A DNA stretch of 24,250 nt. Source: CAYGTK01 sp964352775 (GTDB lineage Bacteria > Bacteroidota > Bacteroidia > Chitinophagales > CAIOSU01). The stretch lies in the NCBI GenBank assembly GCA_964352775.1, contig CAYGTK010000037.1:1-24250 (forward strand). Reading direction: 5' to 3'. The position numbers and the translations under genes are program-made. Shown here piece after piece: positions 8,767 through 15,569 of the stretch (within the stretch, counting starts at the first letter, position 1; the number at the start of each line of letters is the position of its first letter). The notes under the pieces are model-generated. The model saw only the letters and a list, made by a program, of their open reading frames with translations. It ran no database searches and was not told the DNA's origin.

Positions 8767-9258
8767 CTATCCGAAAAACTGAAAGTTCATCTCTTCACTC
8801 CGCTCCACAAATCTAGCTTTCATCTCTTTTGATAAGTTATTCCCTTCAATACATAACATGTTCAGGTCAGTAGTTCGGGCCATCCACTCTAGCACCCTTT
8901 CTCCACCAGCATCTCCAATATTACAGCCCACCAAACCAACATCTTTTATACTTGGTGGCAGAACTTTCAAAAGTTCAATTACTCCGGCATCTCCAAGTTC
9001 ATTATTGTAACTCAAGCTAAAGGATGTTAGTTTTTCTGTTTTACCCTCCAAGACTGTACTTAGCCCTTTTAGAAGGCTGATCAATTCAGGTTGCCCCAGA
9101 CCTAGGTCTCTCCAATGAAGAGTTCCGTTCTCTATTTTATAACGTTGATTTTTTTGCAAACCTTTTTCCTCTATAAATATGCAGTGAAGTTGTGTTTTTC
9201 TTTTGGAACTGAGCCATATCAAAAGTATTCCGCAAAAGAATTTATAATTTACCACCAT
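8767..9258 (-). CDS. Small leucine-rich-repeat protein with a tdk-derived 5' end, start uncertain
   Basis: Open frame of 163 codons. Residues about 77-145 contain RNase-inhibitor-type LRRs: LTSFSLSYNNELGDAGVIEL, IKDVGLVGCNIGDAGGERVL, LNMLCIEGNNL. This suggests a small protein-binding domain. No catalytic motif is seen. The region around codons 21-42 (KTQLHCIFIEEKGLQKNQRYKIE) aligns with the start of tdk (NTQLRGMFLEYTGLQEEQRGWIE), and the DNA upstream of it aligns too. The codon matching the tdk ATG is ATA at 9180, so the inherited start has been lost. Translation could begin at ATG 9258 (overlapping the divergent gene's start), at TTG 9159, or the gene may be decaying. It is probably cytoplasmic if started downstream; from 9258 a hydrophobic stretch FFCGILLIWL would act like a signal. 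Confidence 0.6.
   Translation of the reverse strand: MVVNYKFFCGILLIWLSSKRKTQLHCIFIEEKGLQKNQRYKIENGTLHWRDLGLGQPELISLLKGLSTVLEGKTEKLTSFSLSYNNELGDAGVIELLKVLPPSIKDVGLVGCNIGDAGGERVLEWMARTTDLNMLCIEGNNLSKEMKARFVERSEEMNFQFFG
9140..9207 (-). repeat. Diverged copy of the tdk promoter and first codons
   Basis: On the minus strand this segment aligns with 8562-8627 (tdk). Shared blocks include TCCAAAA, ACACAACTTC, TAGAG, AGGTTT, CAACG and ATAGAG in the same order with almost no gaps, by eye about 70 percent identity. It covers the 5' leader and about 16 codons. The two copies are about 580 bp apart in direct orientation. Confidence 0.65.
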
Positions 9259-9833
9259 TGAAACAAGTGTTGACCATAAATGAGATTGGCAGAAAAAGAT
9301 TTTTCCTAGGGCTACTGCTCGGGTTTTGCAGTTTTGTAGCTCTGCATCACTTCATATATCAGTTTTTCATTCATACTTTAACTGTTAGTAGAAATTTCAA
9401 ATGGTGGCCAAGAGAAATGAGCGAAACACATGCTTGGCCATACTATCTTCTTATATCAGGTATAGTGGTGCAATGCGCTATGTTTATTTGTCTTGGTACA
9501 TGGTTTACAAAACGTGGCTCCTTAAGCAAGAAAATGCCCTGGAAGATAGTGGTTACTCTAACTGCTTTCTTAATGTTGATCGAACAGCTTGCTGACATGC
9601 TTTACTTGATTGTTGGTGTATCTATCGGGGGGCTTTGTTGTGACTTAACTAACGAGTTAGTTATTCACGAAAATGTTTCATATACCGCAGTTCTATTAGT
9701 TTTCACCCTATTCTTCCAGCAATGGGTAGGAATTAGGCTTGAGTATAGTAGTTTAAGATGGATGTTAACTGCATTAGTAGTCTGCCTATTAGCCACGTTG
9801 GTTTCCTATGGTTTAGCACCTAGCCTTGTTTAA
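9258..9833 (+). CDS. Unrecognised integral membrane protein
   Basis: 191 residues with about five predicted membrane helices at roughly 15-38, 61-82, 97-120, 142-158 and 167-187, and short loops. I do not recognise the family. The His-rich first helix (ALHHFIYQF) and a Cys pair (GLCCDLTNE) between helices three and four stand out. The suggested start is TTG at 9258; GTG 9267 and TTG 9270 are in-frame alternatives and no ATG is available near the N-terminus. The start codon overlaps the possible ATG of the divergent LRR gene, so at least one of the two starts is likely wrong. No cotranscribed partner: the next gene, at 10008, is 174 bp away and has its own likely promoter. Confidence 0.65.
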   Translation: MKQVLTINEIGRKRFFLGLLLGFCSFVALHHFIYQFFIHTLTVSRNFKWWPREMSETHAWPYYLLISGIVVQCAMFICLGTWFTKRGSLSKKMPWKIVVTLTAFLMLIEQLADMLYLIVGVSIGGLCCDLTNELVIHENVSYTAVLLVFTLFFQQWVGIRLEYSSLRWMLTALVVCLLATLVSYGLAPSLV

Positions 9834-9958
9834 CTCATACAAGCATCCATTAGGTTAAGCTGACAAGGGCTACAATCGAAGTCATTTTTTATCTACCCCA
9901 ACTTCCAAAACTGTTACTACACGGGCGTTACGTTAACTAAATGTTAAGCAAAAGCCTT

Positions 9959-9966
9959 ATCTTCGG
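9959..9966 (+). promoter_or_regulatory. Likely -7 box of the aldehyde dehydrogenase operon
   Basis: TATCTTCG matches TAnnTTTG at all but one fixed position and lies 41 bp before the ATG at 10008. A GTTAAC at about 9932 may serve as the -33 region; no exact TTG is at the right distance. Confidence 0.4.
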
Positions 9967-10007
9967 TCGAATCCCAAAATTTAACCACACAAGATCAAAA
10001 TATAAGC

Positions 10008-11582
10008 ATGGAAGCTGCTACGATTACCGACATTCAAGTGATCAACCCCCAAAACAAGAGCGTACTCTACTCTATTTCTGATGCTAGCGAGGCGGAGATA
10101 AAGCAAGCATACGCCACAGCCCGCGAAATGCAGGAGAAGATCCGCAACATGTCCGTTAAACAACGGATAGAGGAGATGCTGAAGATAAACGACTGGGTGC
10201 TTGCCAATAAAGACTATATACTTGATACCATCATTAGCGAAACAGGTAAATCTCGTGTAGATTGCTTGACCGCAGAGGTATTTGAAATATGCGATGTGAT
10301 CGACTATTTCAAAGGTGTTACACCCAAGTTATTGAAAGATGAAACGGTACACACGCCTATCTTTTTGATGGGTAAAAAATCGAAGATAGTATATGAACCA
10401 ATGGGTACTGTACTTATCATCGCCCCATGGAATTTCCCTTTCTATCAAGGTATTATACCAGGATTACTAGCCTTCTTGGCGGGTAATGCAGTAATATTCA
10501 AGCCGTCAGAAGTAACGCCATTGAAAGGCTTTTGGGAGAAAATGGTAAGCGAGAGCGGCTTTATGAAAGATGCCTTTCAAGTGGTATATGGTGGCAGACA
10601 AACTGGTTCGGCCTTAATAGATGAACGTCCTAATAAGATACACTTTACGGGTAGCGTACGAGCTGGGCGCCAGATAATGGAACACGCCAGTAAATACTTG
10701 ATACCTGTAGATTTAGAATTGGGCGGAAAAGATCCAAGCCTAGTGTTTGAAGATGTAGACCTAGAGCGTACCGTGAATGGTATTATGTGGGGTGGCTTTA
10801 CCAATGCAGGCCAAAGCTGTACATCTATTGAGCGACTATACGTACACGAAAGCATTTACGATCCATTGGTTGAAATGCTAGTAGACCGCACCAAAAAGCT
10901 TCGCTTAGCTACTGCTGATACCGATCATACCGATCCGGGTTCATGCGATGTAGGTGCCGTAACGGCGGAGTTCCAAATACAAAAGATAGAAGCTCAAATA
11001 AAAGAAGCTGTAGAAATGGGCGCCAAGGTGCTTTGCGGTGGAAGCCGTGAGCCAGGATCGCACCACTTCCCTCCTACCATTGTGGTAGATTGTGATCACA
11101 CTATGCAGATAGGTTACGAAGAAACCTTTGGCCCTGTGATAGCCGTAATGAAATTCAAAACCGAACAAGAAGCTATTGACCTAGCCAACGACTCGCCATA
11201 CGGACTAAGCGCCAGCGTATGGAGTAAAGACCTCAAACGTGCTGAGCGGGTAGCCAAGCGAATTGTAACCGGTAATGTTTCTATCAATAGCCACATGCTA
11301 ACAGAAGGTAACCCGGCCTTACCATTTGGTGGAACCAAGGATAGTGGCTTCGGTCGCTACAAGGGCGATGCAGGTATACATACCTTCTGCAACTCTAAAT
11401 CTATCTTGATAGATAAGCAAGGGAGTGCTATTGAACCGCATTGGTATCCATTCACCCAAGGTAAATTCGATCTATTGAGCAATCTTATGGATGCCTATTT
11501 CCCTCGCAGCAAGAACTGGATAAAGTTCGCCATCAATGGATTAAAGGTAGATTCTATCGGTACTAAAGAAAAATTGAAGTAG
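10008..11582 (+). CDS. Aldehyde dehydrogenase, NAD(P)-dependent
   Basis: 524 residues, the usual size of the ALDH superfamily. It oxidises an aldehyde to the carboxylic acid with NAD(P)+; cytoplasmic. Seen: APWNFPFYQ and FKPSEVTPLK of the cofactor site, FTGSVRAGRQIM, the general base Glu237 in LELGGKDPS, the nucleophile Cys271 in GQSCTS (34 residues later, the family spacing), and EETFGPV plus PFGGTKDSGFGRYKG near the C-terminus. A C-terminal tail of about 60 residues after the catalytic core (from HWYPFTQGK) resembles that of membrane-associated or fatty-aldehyde-type members. It heads an operon with a GMC oxidoreductase and a small subunit, so it probably removes the aldehyde that the oxidoreductase makes. 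The substrate cannot be told. Its stop codon directly abuts the inserted cassette at 11583. Confidence 0.95.
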   Translation: MEAATITDIQVINPQNKSVLYSISDASEAEIKQAYATAREMQEKIRNMSVKQRIEEMLKINDWVLANKDYILDTIISETGKSRVDCLTAEVFEICDVIDYFKGVTPKLLKDETVHTPIFLMGKKSKIVYEPMGTVLIIAPWNFPFYQGIIPGLLAFLAGNAVIFKPSEVTPLKGFWEKMVSESGFMKDAFQVVYGGRQTGSALIDERPNKIHFTGSVRAGRQIMEHASKYLIPVDLELGGKDPSLVFEDVDLERTVNGIMWGGFTNAGQSCTSIERLYVHESIYDPLVEMLVDRTKKLRLATADTDHTDPGSCDVGAVTAEFQIQKIEAQIKEAVEMGAKVLCGGSREPGSHHFPPTIVVDCDHTMQIGYEETFGPVIAVMKFKTEQEAIDLANDSPYGLSASVWSKDLKRAERVAKRIVTGNVSINSHMLTEGNPALPFGGTKDSGFGRYKGDAGIHTFCNSKSILIDKQGSAIEPHWYPFTQGKFDLLSNLMDAYFPRSKNWIKFAINGLKVDSIGTKEKLK

Positions 11583-11661
11583 TTCAGTCGGCAATAGGCA
11601 GTCGGCAGTTTTTAGTAACAGCGACAGTAGCCAGTAACAGTCAACAGTCGCAGTCAACAGT
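11583..11661 (+). repeat. Left repeat arm of the cassette
   Basis: Dense short direct repeats: CAGTCGGCA at 11585 and again at 11599, and CAGTCAACAGT at 11638 and 11651. It holds the outer 11-bp and the inner 29-bp halves of the two inverted repeats. Similar GGCAGT-rich strings flank such genes in other Bacteroidota (from memory, not checked). Confidence 0.8.
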
Positions 11662-11667
11662 TTTTTA

Positions 11668-12090
11668 ATGACAGTATTAACAATCAGATCAATGAGAAGT
11701 GATGATCTTTCCACGGATGGATTTAAACGATTGAAAGCTTATTCGAAGGCTTATGAAGCGGCTATGTTGGTATTTGAAATGAGCAAAAGTTTTCCAAAAG
11801 AAGAAAAATACGCTTTGACAGACCAAGTAAGAAGGTCTTCTAGGGCTGTCTGTGCTAATATTGCTGAGGCATATAGAAAACGTAATTATCCAAAGCATTT
11901 TATCAGCAAATTGACTGATGCAGACGCAGAAGCTAGTGAAACTAAGGTTTGGTTAGATTTTGCGGTAGATTGCTTGTATATTAAGAAACAAGAGTGTGAA
12001 ACATTATATGGTTCCTACTCTGAAATAGGAAAACTGATAAATTACATGATGGCTAACCCTGAAAAGTTTGCAAAACCATCAATTAACTAG
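11668..12090 (+). CDS. Four-helix-bundle protein (23S rRNA IVS / S23 family)
   Basis: 140 residues. The core FKRLKAYSKAYEAAMLVFEM ... FPKEEKYALTDQVRRSSRAV ... NIAEAYRKRN ... FISKLTDADAEASETKVWL ... Y.EIGKLINYMM is the signature of the S23 / four-helix-bundle family (TIGR02436-like), first known from intervening sequences in 23S rRNA genes of Leptospira and also seen as accessory proteins (Avd) of diversity-generating retroelements. The family binds nucleic acid in some cases; its role is mostly unknown. ATG 11692 (MRSDDLS) is an alternative start closer to the family length. No reverse transcriptase or variable repeat is near, so this is not a retroelement. The gene sits alone inside inverted repeats and interrupts an oxidoreductase operon. 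Confidence 0.9.
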   Translation: MTVLTIRSMRSDDLSTDGFKRLKAYSKAYEAAMLVFEMSKSFPKEEKYALTDQVRRSSRAVCANIAEAYRKRNYPKHFISKLTDADAEASETKVWLDFAVDCLYIKKQECETLYGSYSEIGKLINYMMANPEKFAKPSIN

Positions 12091-12104
12091 TTAATAAATA
12101 AAGC

Positions 12105-12183
12105 ACTGTTGACTGCTACTGTTGACTGTTACTCCTAGCTAGGAACAACACTGTCAAATTTTAGCAGCCAACTGCCGACTGAA
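12105..12183 (-). repeat. Right repeat arm of the cassette
   Basis: Reverse-complement counterpart of the left arm: 12105-12133 is the inner half (28/29) and 12173-12183 the outer half (11/11). The part between (12134-12172) is not matched to the left arm and includes the palindrome CCTAGCTAGG at 12134-12143. Confidence 0.8.
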
Positions 12184-12187
12184 AAAC

Positions 12188-13609
12188 ATGATCCACGATT
12201 ATATAATTATAGGCTCAGGGCCAGCGGGCGGGAATACCGCTTACAACTTAAATAAAGCTGGAGCAACGGTCCTATTGTTAGAGGCAGGAAAGTTCTTCCG
12301 GAAAGATACCTTCCCAAGGAATGAGGCTGATACATCAGCCCAATTGTATTGGGGTGGTGGAATTGAATTTGATTCAGAAGCAAGAATGGCCTTTTTGCGT
12401 GCCCGTGCAGTGGGTGGAACCTCTATCGTAAACCAATGCTTGCTAAATCGTTTCGACGACTTGGCATTTGATGATTGGAAAGACCGTAGTGGTGTCGACT
12501 TCTTTACGGAAGCAGCTATGAAGCCATACTACGATACGGTAGAAGACTTCTTGAATTTTCACACTTTCACCCCAACTGAGCGTAACCGAAATGCAGAGAT
12601 GTTCTGCGAAAGTTGCGATAAGCTAGGTTACAAATGGGGCTACCTTACTAAAGGACAAAGCGACTGCGCTCACGAACGTGGAAACGACTGCATTGCCTGC
12701 CTTAGCGGTTGCCATCGCGATAGCAAGCAAAGCTCGATGGCTACTTATGTGCAAAAAGCAGAGAAACAAGGCTTGAAAGTTCAAGCACAAACCGAGGTGC
12801 ACGAGATAAGGCACAACAATGATGTGATAACCGTGATAGCCAAGTTCAATGGCCGTGACGAGAAGTATCAAGCACGTAATGTTATCGTAGCTGGTGGATC
12901 GTTCGGGACTACTAAAATGCTACTGCAGAGTGGGTTTAAGAGTAAGCTACCTGCATTAGGCAAATACTTTTCCTCGCACCCCCAATGGATGCAGTTCGGG
13001 ATATTTGATGAGGAGATCAACTCGCACAAGGGCTATTTCCAAACGGTAGCCAGTAAAGACCCTTCGTTCCGTGAACAAGGCTTTAAGCTAGAGAACGTAT
13101 ATGCACCGCCAATTTCAGTAAGTGTGTTGTTCAACAGAACAGGTAAGCGCCACCAAGACATCATGAAGAACTACCGCAGCATGCAATGCATAGAGGTGGC
13201 CCTTCGTGATGATAATGTAGGCGAGATAAAACTAAATAACAAAGGTAAACTGGTAATTAAAAAGCCATTGACCGATGCCGACAAAGTGAAGCGCGACAAG
13301 GGCTTGGGGGTAATAAAGAGCATATTTGAAACCGCTGGTGCTAAAGAGGTCATTCAATCGCCATACTACTTTGGCTTGCACCTTATGGGTGGGGCTGTAA
13401 TGGGCACCGATGGAGCTACTTCAGTAGTCGATCCTGAATTCCGTGTGCATGGCACTAAAAATTTGTATGTGTCCGATTCTAGCATATTCCCTGCTGCACC
13501 GGGCATCAATCCATCGCTGAGCATATTTGCGCTCTCCCAGAAATTAAGTGAACAACTAACAGGAAAAAAAACAAGCCATGTCAGAGCATCTGAGCAAGTC
13601 GGCGCTTAA
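12188..13609 (+). CDS. GMC-family FAD-dependent oxidoreductase
   Basis: 473 residues. It oxidises an alcohol or sugar-type substrate with FAD; the electron acceptor is unknown. Seen: the dinucleotide fold IIGSGPAGGNTAYNL (7-21), LLLEAGKFF, the second FAD motif RARAVGGTSIVNQ, VIVAGGSFGTTKML, and the C-terminal GMC domain with FGLHLMGGAVMGTD, YVSDSSIFPAAPGINPSLSI. Cys160, Cys168, Cys171 and Cys175 (DCAHERGNDCIACLSGC) form a cluster as in the branch of GMC enzymes with a CxxCxxxGC segment, which could hold a metal centre or disulfides. Its 3' end overlaps the small gene at 13578 by 32 bp, suggesting translational coupling and a complex. The aldehyde dehydrogenase upstream fits as next step of an alcohol to acid route. 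Confidence 0.92.
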   Translation: MIHDYIIIGSGPAGGNTAYNLNKAGATVLLLEAGKFFRKDTFPRNEADTSAQLYWGGGIEFDSEARMAFLRARAVGGTSIVNQCLLNRFDDLAFDDWKDRSGVDFFTEAAMKPYYDTVEDFLNFHTFTPTERNRNAEMFCESCDKLGYKWGYLTKGQSDCAHERGNDCIACLSGCHRDSKQSSMATYVQKAEKQGLKVQAQTEVHEIRHNNDVITVIAKFNGRDEKYQARNVIVAGGSFGTTKMLLQSGFKSKLPALGKYFSSHPQWMQFGIFDEEINSHKGYFQTVASKDPSFREQGFKLENVYAPPISVSVLFNRTGKRHQDIMKNYRSMQCIEVALRDDNVGEIKLNNKGKLVIKKPLTDADKVKRDKGLGVIKSIFETAGAKEVIQSPYYFGLHLMGGAVMGTDGATSVVDPEFRVHGTKNLYVSDSSIFPAAPGINPSLSIFALSQKLSEQLTGKKTSHVRASEQVGA

Positions 13610-13976
13610 GGCCCTTAACCGTATCGGGAACATCATGATACCAGAGAATGGAGAGTTCCCTAAATTTAGCGACGTAGGTGGCCTAGAGCATATTGACGAC
13701 CTAGTATCGTACGCACCTAGCGACGATATTAGCGACTTGAGTTTGCTACTAAGCATATTGGCCTACATGCCAGGCTTTATCCTCCGCTGGTTAGTCGGTA
13801 AACTAGAAACAGCCCACGCCAACAATGGCCCACTAGTTAGCCTTTTCCGCCAGCTCGATTTCGGCCTGCGTGGTTTGATATACAGCTGCTACTACGGCGG
13901 TAAGTTGGGTAAAGGCTATACAGGTAAAGATCCTCAGGAGATAATTGGATTTAGTATTGAGCGGGTGGAGGATTAG
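13578..13976 (+). CDS. Small partner subunit of the GMC oxidoreductase
   Basis: 132 residues, mostly helical, no signal peptide. The opening SALKALNRIGNIMIPENGEFP followed by FSDVGG..HIDDLV resembles the start of gluconate 2-dehydrogenase subunit 3-type proteins (helix, IP, G, then FID-like), although the usual Tat signal is missing. A hydrophobic stretch at about 57-72 (LSLLLSILAYMPGFILRWLV) could touch the membrane. The 32-bp overlap with the GMC gene suggests that the two are made in fixed ratio and act as one enzyme. The family is not certain; partner role is inferred from the overlap. A repeat related to the cassette follows 2 bp after the stop. Confidence 0.75.
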   Translation: MSEHLSKSALKALNRIGNIMIPENGEFPKFSDVGGLEHIDDLVSYAPSDDISDLSLLLSILAYMPGFILRWLVGKLETAHANNGPLVSLFRQLDFGLRGLIYSCYYGGKLGKGYTGKDPQEIIGFSIERVED

Positions 13977-13978
13977 AG

Positions 13979-14017
13979 ATAGTTGGCAGTAGGCAGTGTG
14001 CAGCCGGCAGTTGTTGG
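13979..14017. repeat. Solitary copy of the cassette-type repeat
   Basis: AGTTGGCAGTAGGCAGTG followed by CAGCCGGCAGTTGTTGGCT belongs to the same GGCAGT/CGGCAGT repeat family as the arms at 11583 and 12173. It fills the gap between the stop of the small subunit and the convergent stop at 14018. There is no open frame with it. Confidence 0.7.
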
Positions 14018-14818
14018 CTACCGCATCCATCCTTCGGTTAAATAAATCTTTTGATTGAGTTTAGTAGATTTGTTAGAACCTTCTGCTTTATACCATAGCT
14101 CATAGCGGGCGGCATAAGTTTGCGCCCAATTTCCTGCGTATATCATGAAATCTCCATGCAAGCTAAACGCTGTAAGTGTATCGCTAGAATTATGAACACT
14201 AACTATGGTTCCATACCCTATGCCTAACTCTGCATCTCTAGTGTACTCATATACCTTTAAATACACCTCGCCCTTAGGAATTTCTTTTAGCCAGACTTTA
14301 TAGGTGTATATACCTGGTTGCATGCCACATTTAATTTCAAATTCCCCCGAGTTTTTAGCTATTATTTCGGGCTTAGAGCCATTCCCGAGCCCCCCAAACA
14401 TACAGTGTCCACCTGGCATTTCGGCTTTTATGTTTTTTGGTATTGTCAAACCAGATGCAAAGTTATCAGTCTGCTTAAAAAAAGCCCACAGCCCTCCAAG
14501 TACAAGTACAGCAAATGCCAAAACCAAAGTGCATATAAATTGAATGAAAGCTTTTAGCCACTTTCGTTTTATAAGGAGCAAAACATTCCAGATTAGATTT
14601 AACACCAAAACTATTGCACCCAGTATTAAAAAAAAGAAAATGGAATCTAACTGCGTATATGATAAATATCCCCGATTAACATCAATCGTTTCGTAGAATA
14701 AATCGGGAATTATGGCAATTGCCAAAATTGTAAGAACAATTATGAATTGGAGTAGAACTAAAAAAAACCAACGGGCATTTAACCAAGCTAATATTCGCTT
14801 CACCTCACCAAGATACAA
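14018..14818 (-). CDS. Unrecognised membrane protein with C-terminal beta-rich domain
   Basis: 266 residues. Three membrane helices at about 17-38, 58-83 and 91-114; then a domain of about 150 residues rich in beta-type segments (FEIKCGMQPGIYTYKVWLKE, GEVYLKVYEYT, YAARYELWYKAEG) ending in LTEGWMR. The topology suggests the domain is outside the membrane. I do not recognise the family. The first codon of the longest frame is TTG (14818); GTG at 14803 is an alternative, and a box TATCTTGG (7/8 of TAnnTTTG) overlaps the TTG, which would favour 14803. It converges with the GMC operon; the palindrome cluster lies directly upstream. Confidence 0.65.
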   Translation of the reverse strand: MYLGEVKRILAWLNARWFFLVLLQFIIVLTILAIAIIPDLFYETIDVNRGYLSYTQLDSIFFFLILGAIVLVLNLIWNVLLLIKRKWLKAFIQFICTLVLAFAVLVLGGLWAFFKQTDNFASGLTIPKNIKAEMPGGHCMFGGLGNGSKPEIIAKNSGEFEIKCGMQPGIYTYKVWLKEIPKGEVYLKVYEYTRDAELGIGYGTIVSVHNSSDTLTAFSLHGDFMIYAGNWAQTYAARYELWYKAEGSNKSTKLNQKIYLTEGWMR

Positions 14819-14844
14819 AAGCTATCATTATTGCTATGTTAGTT

Positions 14845-15005
14845 ACTAGCGATACCCCATGCTGTCGCCAGTCTCTGACTGGTGACAAAACGACCCGTCA
14901 GTCTCTGACTGACAAACACGTGGATTCCGTATGGAAATTACTTGCAATTAAAGCTATACAGTCGGAGACTATGTGTTAGTTAGTCGCTAGTCAGAGACTA
15001 GCGAC
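14845..15005. repeat. Cluster of palindromes with AGTCTCTGACT core
   Basis: Within 161 bp: GTCGCCAGTC-TCT-GACTGGTGAC (14864-14886, one G-T pair), GTCAGTC-TCT-GACTGAC (14897-14913), and GTCGCTAGTC-AGA-GACTAGCGAC (14983-15005, perfect, opposite orientation). An imperfect fourth, CAGTCGGAGACT, is at 14959-14970. ACTAGCGA (14845-14852) pairs with TCGCTAGT (14984-14991). The array resembles REP-type or MITE-type intergenic repeats. It fills most of the 217-bp gap at 14819-15035, which holds no gene. Confidence 0.75.
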
Positions 15006-15035
15006 AGCTAAATAACGTTAGAAAAAAGTGCTTAC

Positions 15036-15482
15036 TTAAGCCGCCTGCTCCAGCACCTGCTTAAATCGTTTATAGTCTTTCTCTTGGCGGCTTCTTAAGA
15101 TACTCTTAGCAATACCCATCGCCATTTTTACGGCGAAACCTTTACCGTGCACCTTTACGTGGCAGGATATTTTAGTCTGCTGACCGATGGCCTCGAAATG
15201 GATGTCGCTGTAGGTAATAACATCGGGGTGTTCCAAACGGGTGCGGATCAGTTCTAGATCGGTTATCTCCAGTATATCTTGCTTTACCTTAACGATACGA
15301 CCGCGATCTTCTACGTGCAATAAGTATTTGCTATTGGCTTGGCGTACTTCGCCATGCAATAACTCAATGCTTTTAAAGCCACTTATCCAAAGGGGCATCG
15401 TGCTTTCGCAAAGCAAAAGTGGAAAAGTACGATCGAGCGGTTTTCTGACTATTACAGAGGTGTTGAATGTTCCCATGGCCAT
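15036..15482 (-). CDS. SRPBCC (START-like) family protein
   Basis: 148 residues. It opens with a beta strand and the helix-grip pattern of the SRPBCC fold: FNTSVIVRKPLDRTFPLLLC, the MPLWISGFKSIELLHGE turn, then a series of strands (YLLHVEDRGRIVKVKQDILEI; ITYSDIHFEAIGQQTKISCHVKVHGKG) and a long C-terminal helix (SILRSRQEKDYKRFKQVLEQ). The fold forms a pocket for hydrophobic ligands; the ligand is unknown. No signal peptide, so cytoplasmic. ATG 15476 (MGTFNTS) is an alternative start. Downstream lies the palindrome cluster, which may shield the 3' end of its mRNA; upstream is an 87-bp gap to the DUF1801 gene. Confidence 0.75.
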   Translation of the reverse strand: MAMGTFNTSVIVRKPLDRTFPLLLCESTMPLWISGFKSIELLHGEVRQANSKYLLHVEDRGRIVKVKQDILEITDLELIRTRLEHPDVITYSDIHFEAIGQQTKISCHVKVHGKGFAVKMAMGIAKSILRSRQEKDYKRFKQVLEQAA

Positions 15483-15569
15483 AGTATACGCAAGTTTGGT
15501 TATAGTGGTTGCCCCGCATGGCGAGACTATGGTGAACCAAGTTTACGAAAAAACTACCGAACGATCAAT

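Larger units (their letters stand above)
11583..12183. mobile_element. 601-bp inverted-repeat cassette carrying a four-helix-bundle gene
   Basis: The ends are TTCAGTCGGCA (11583-11593) and its exact reverse complement TGCCGACTGAA (12173-12183). Inside lies a second inverted repeat of 29 bp (11633-11661 against 12105-12133, 28/29 matches). The only gene within is the four-helix-bundle protein. No transposase is present, so movement, if any, would need an enzyme from elsewhere (MITE-like or IVS-like). The element begins at the first base after the stop of the aldehyde dehydrogenase and ends 4 bp before the ATG of the GMC gene. I see no target-site duplication. Confidence 0.6.

Noticed and set aside
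9401..9595. Overlapping 64-codon frame inside the membrane protein gene
   Set aside because: It lies in another frame of a gene with clear membrane-helix pattern and shows no domain of its own.
11583..11661. CRISPR array
   Set aside because: The short repeats are 9-11 bp with 13-14 bp periods, far too short for CRISPR repeats and spacers, and there are no cas genes.
11583..12183. Diversity-generating retroelement with an Avd-type accessory gene
   Set aside because: No reverse transcriptase, template repeat or variable repeat lies near the four-helix-bundle gene; the repeats are inverted and flank the gene instead.
14864..15005. Intrinsic terminator or tRNA in the palindrome cluster
   Set aside because: The stems are not followed by a U-run and do not fit a cloverleaf; the repeated shared core points to a repeat family.
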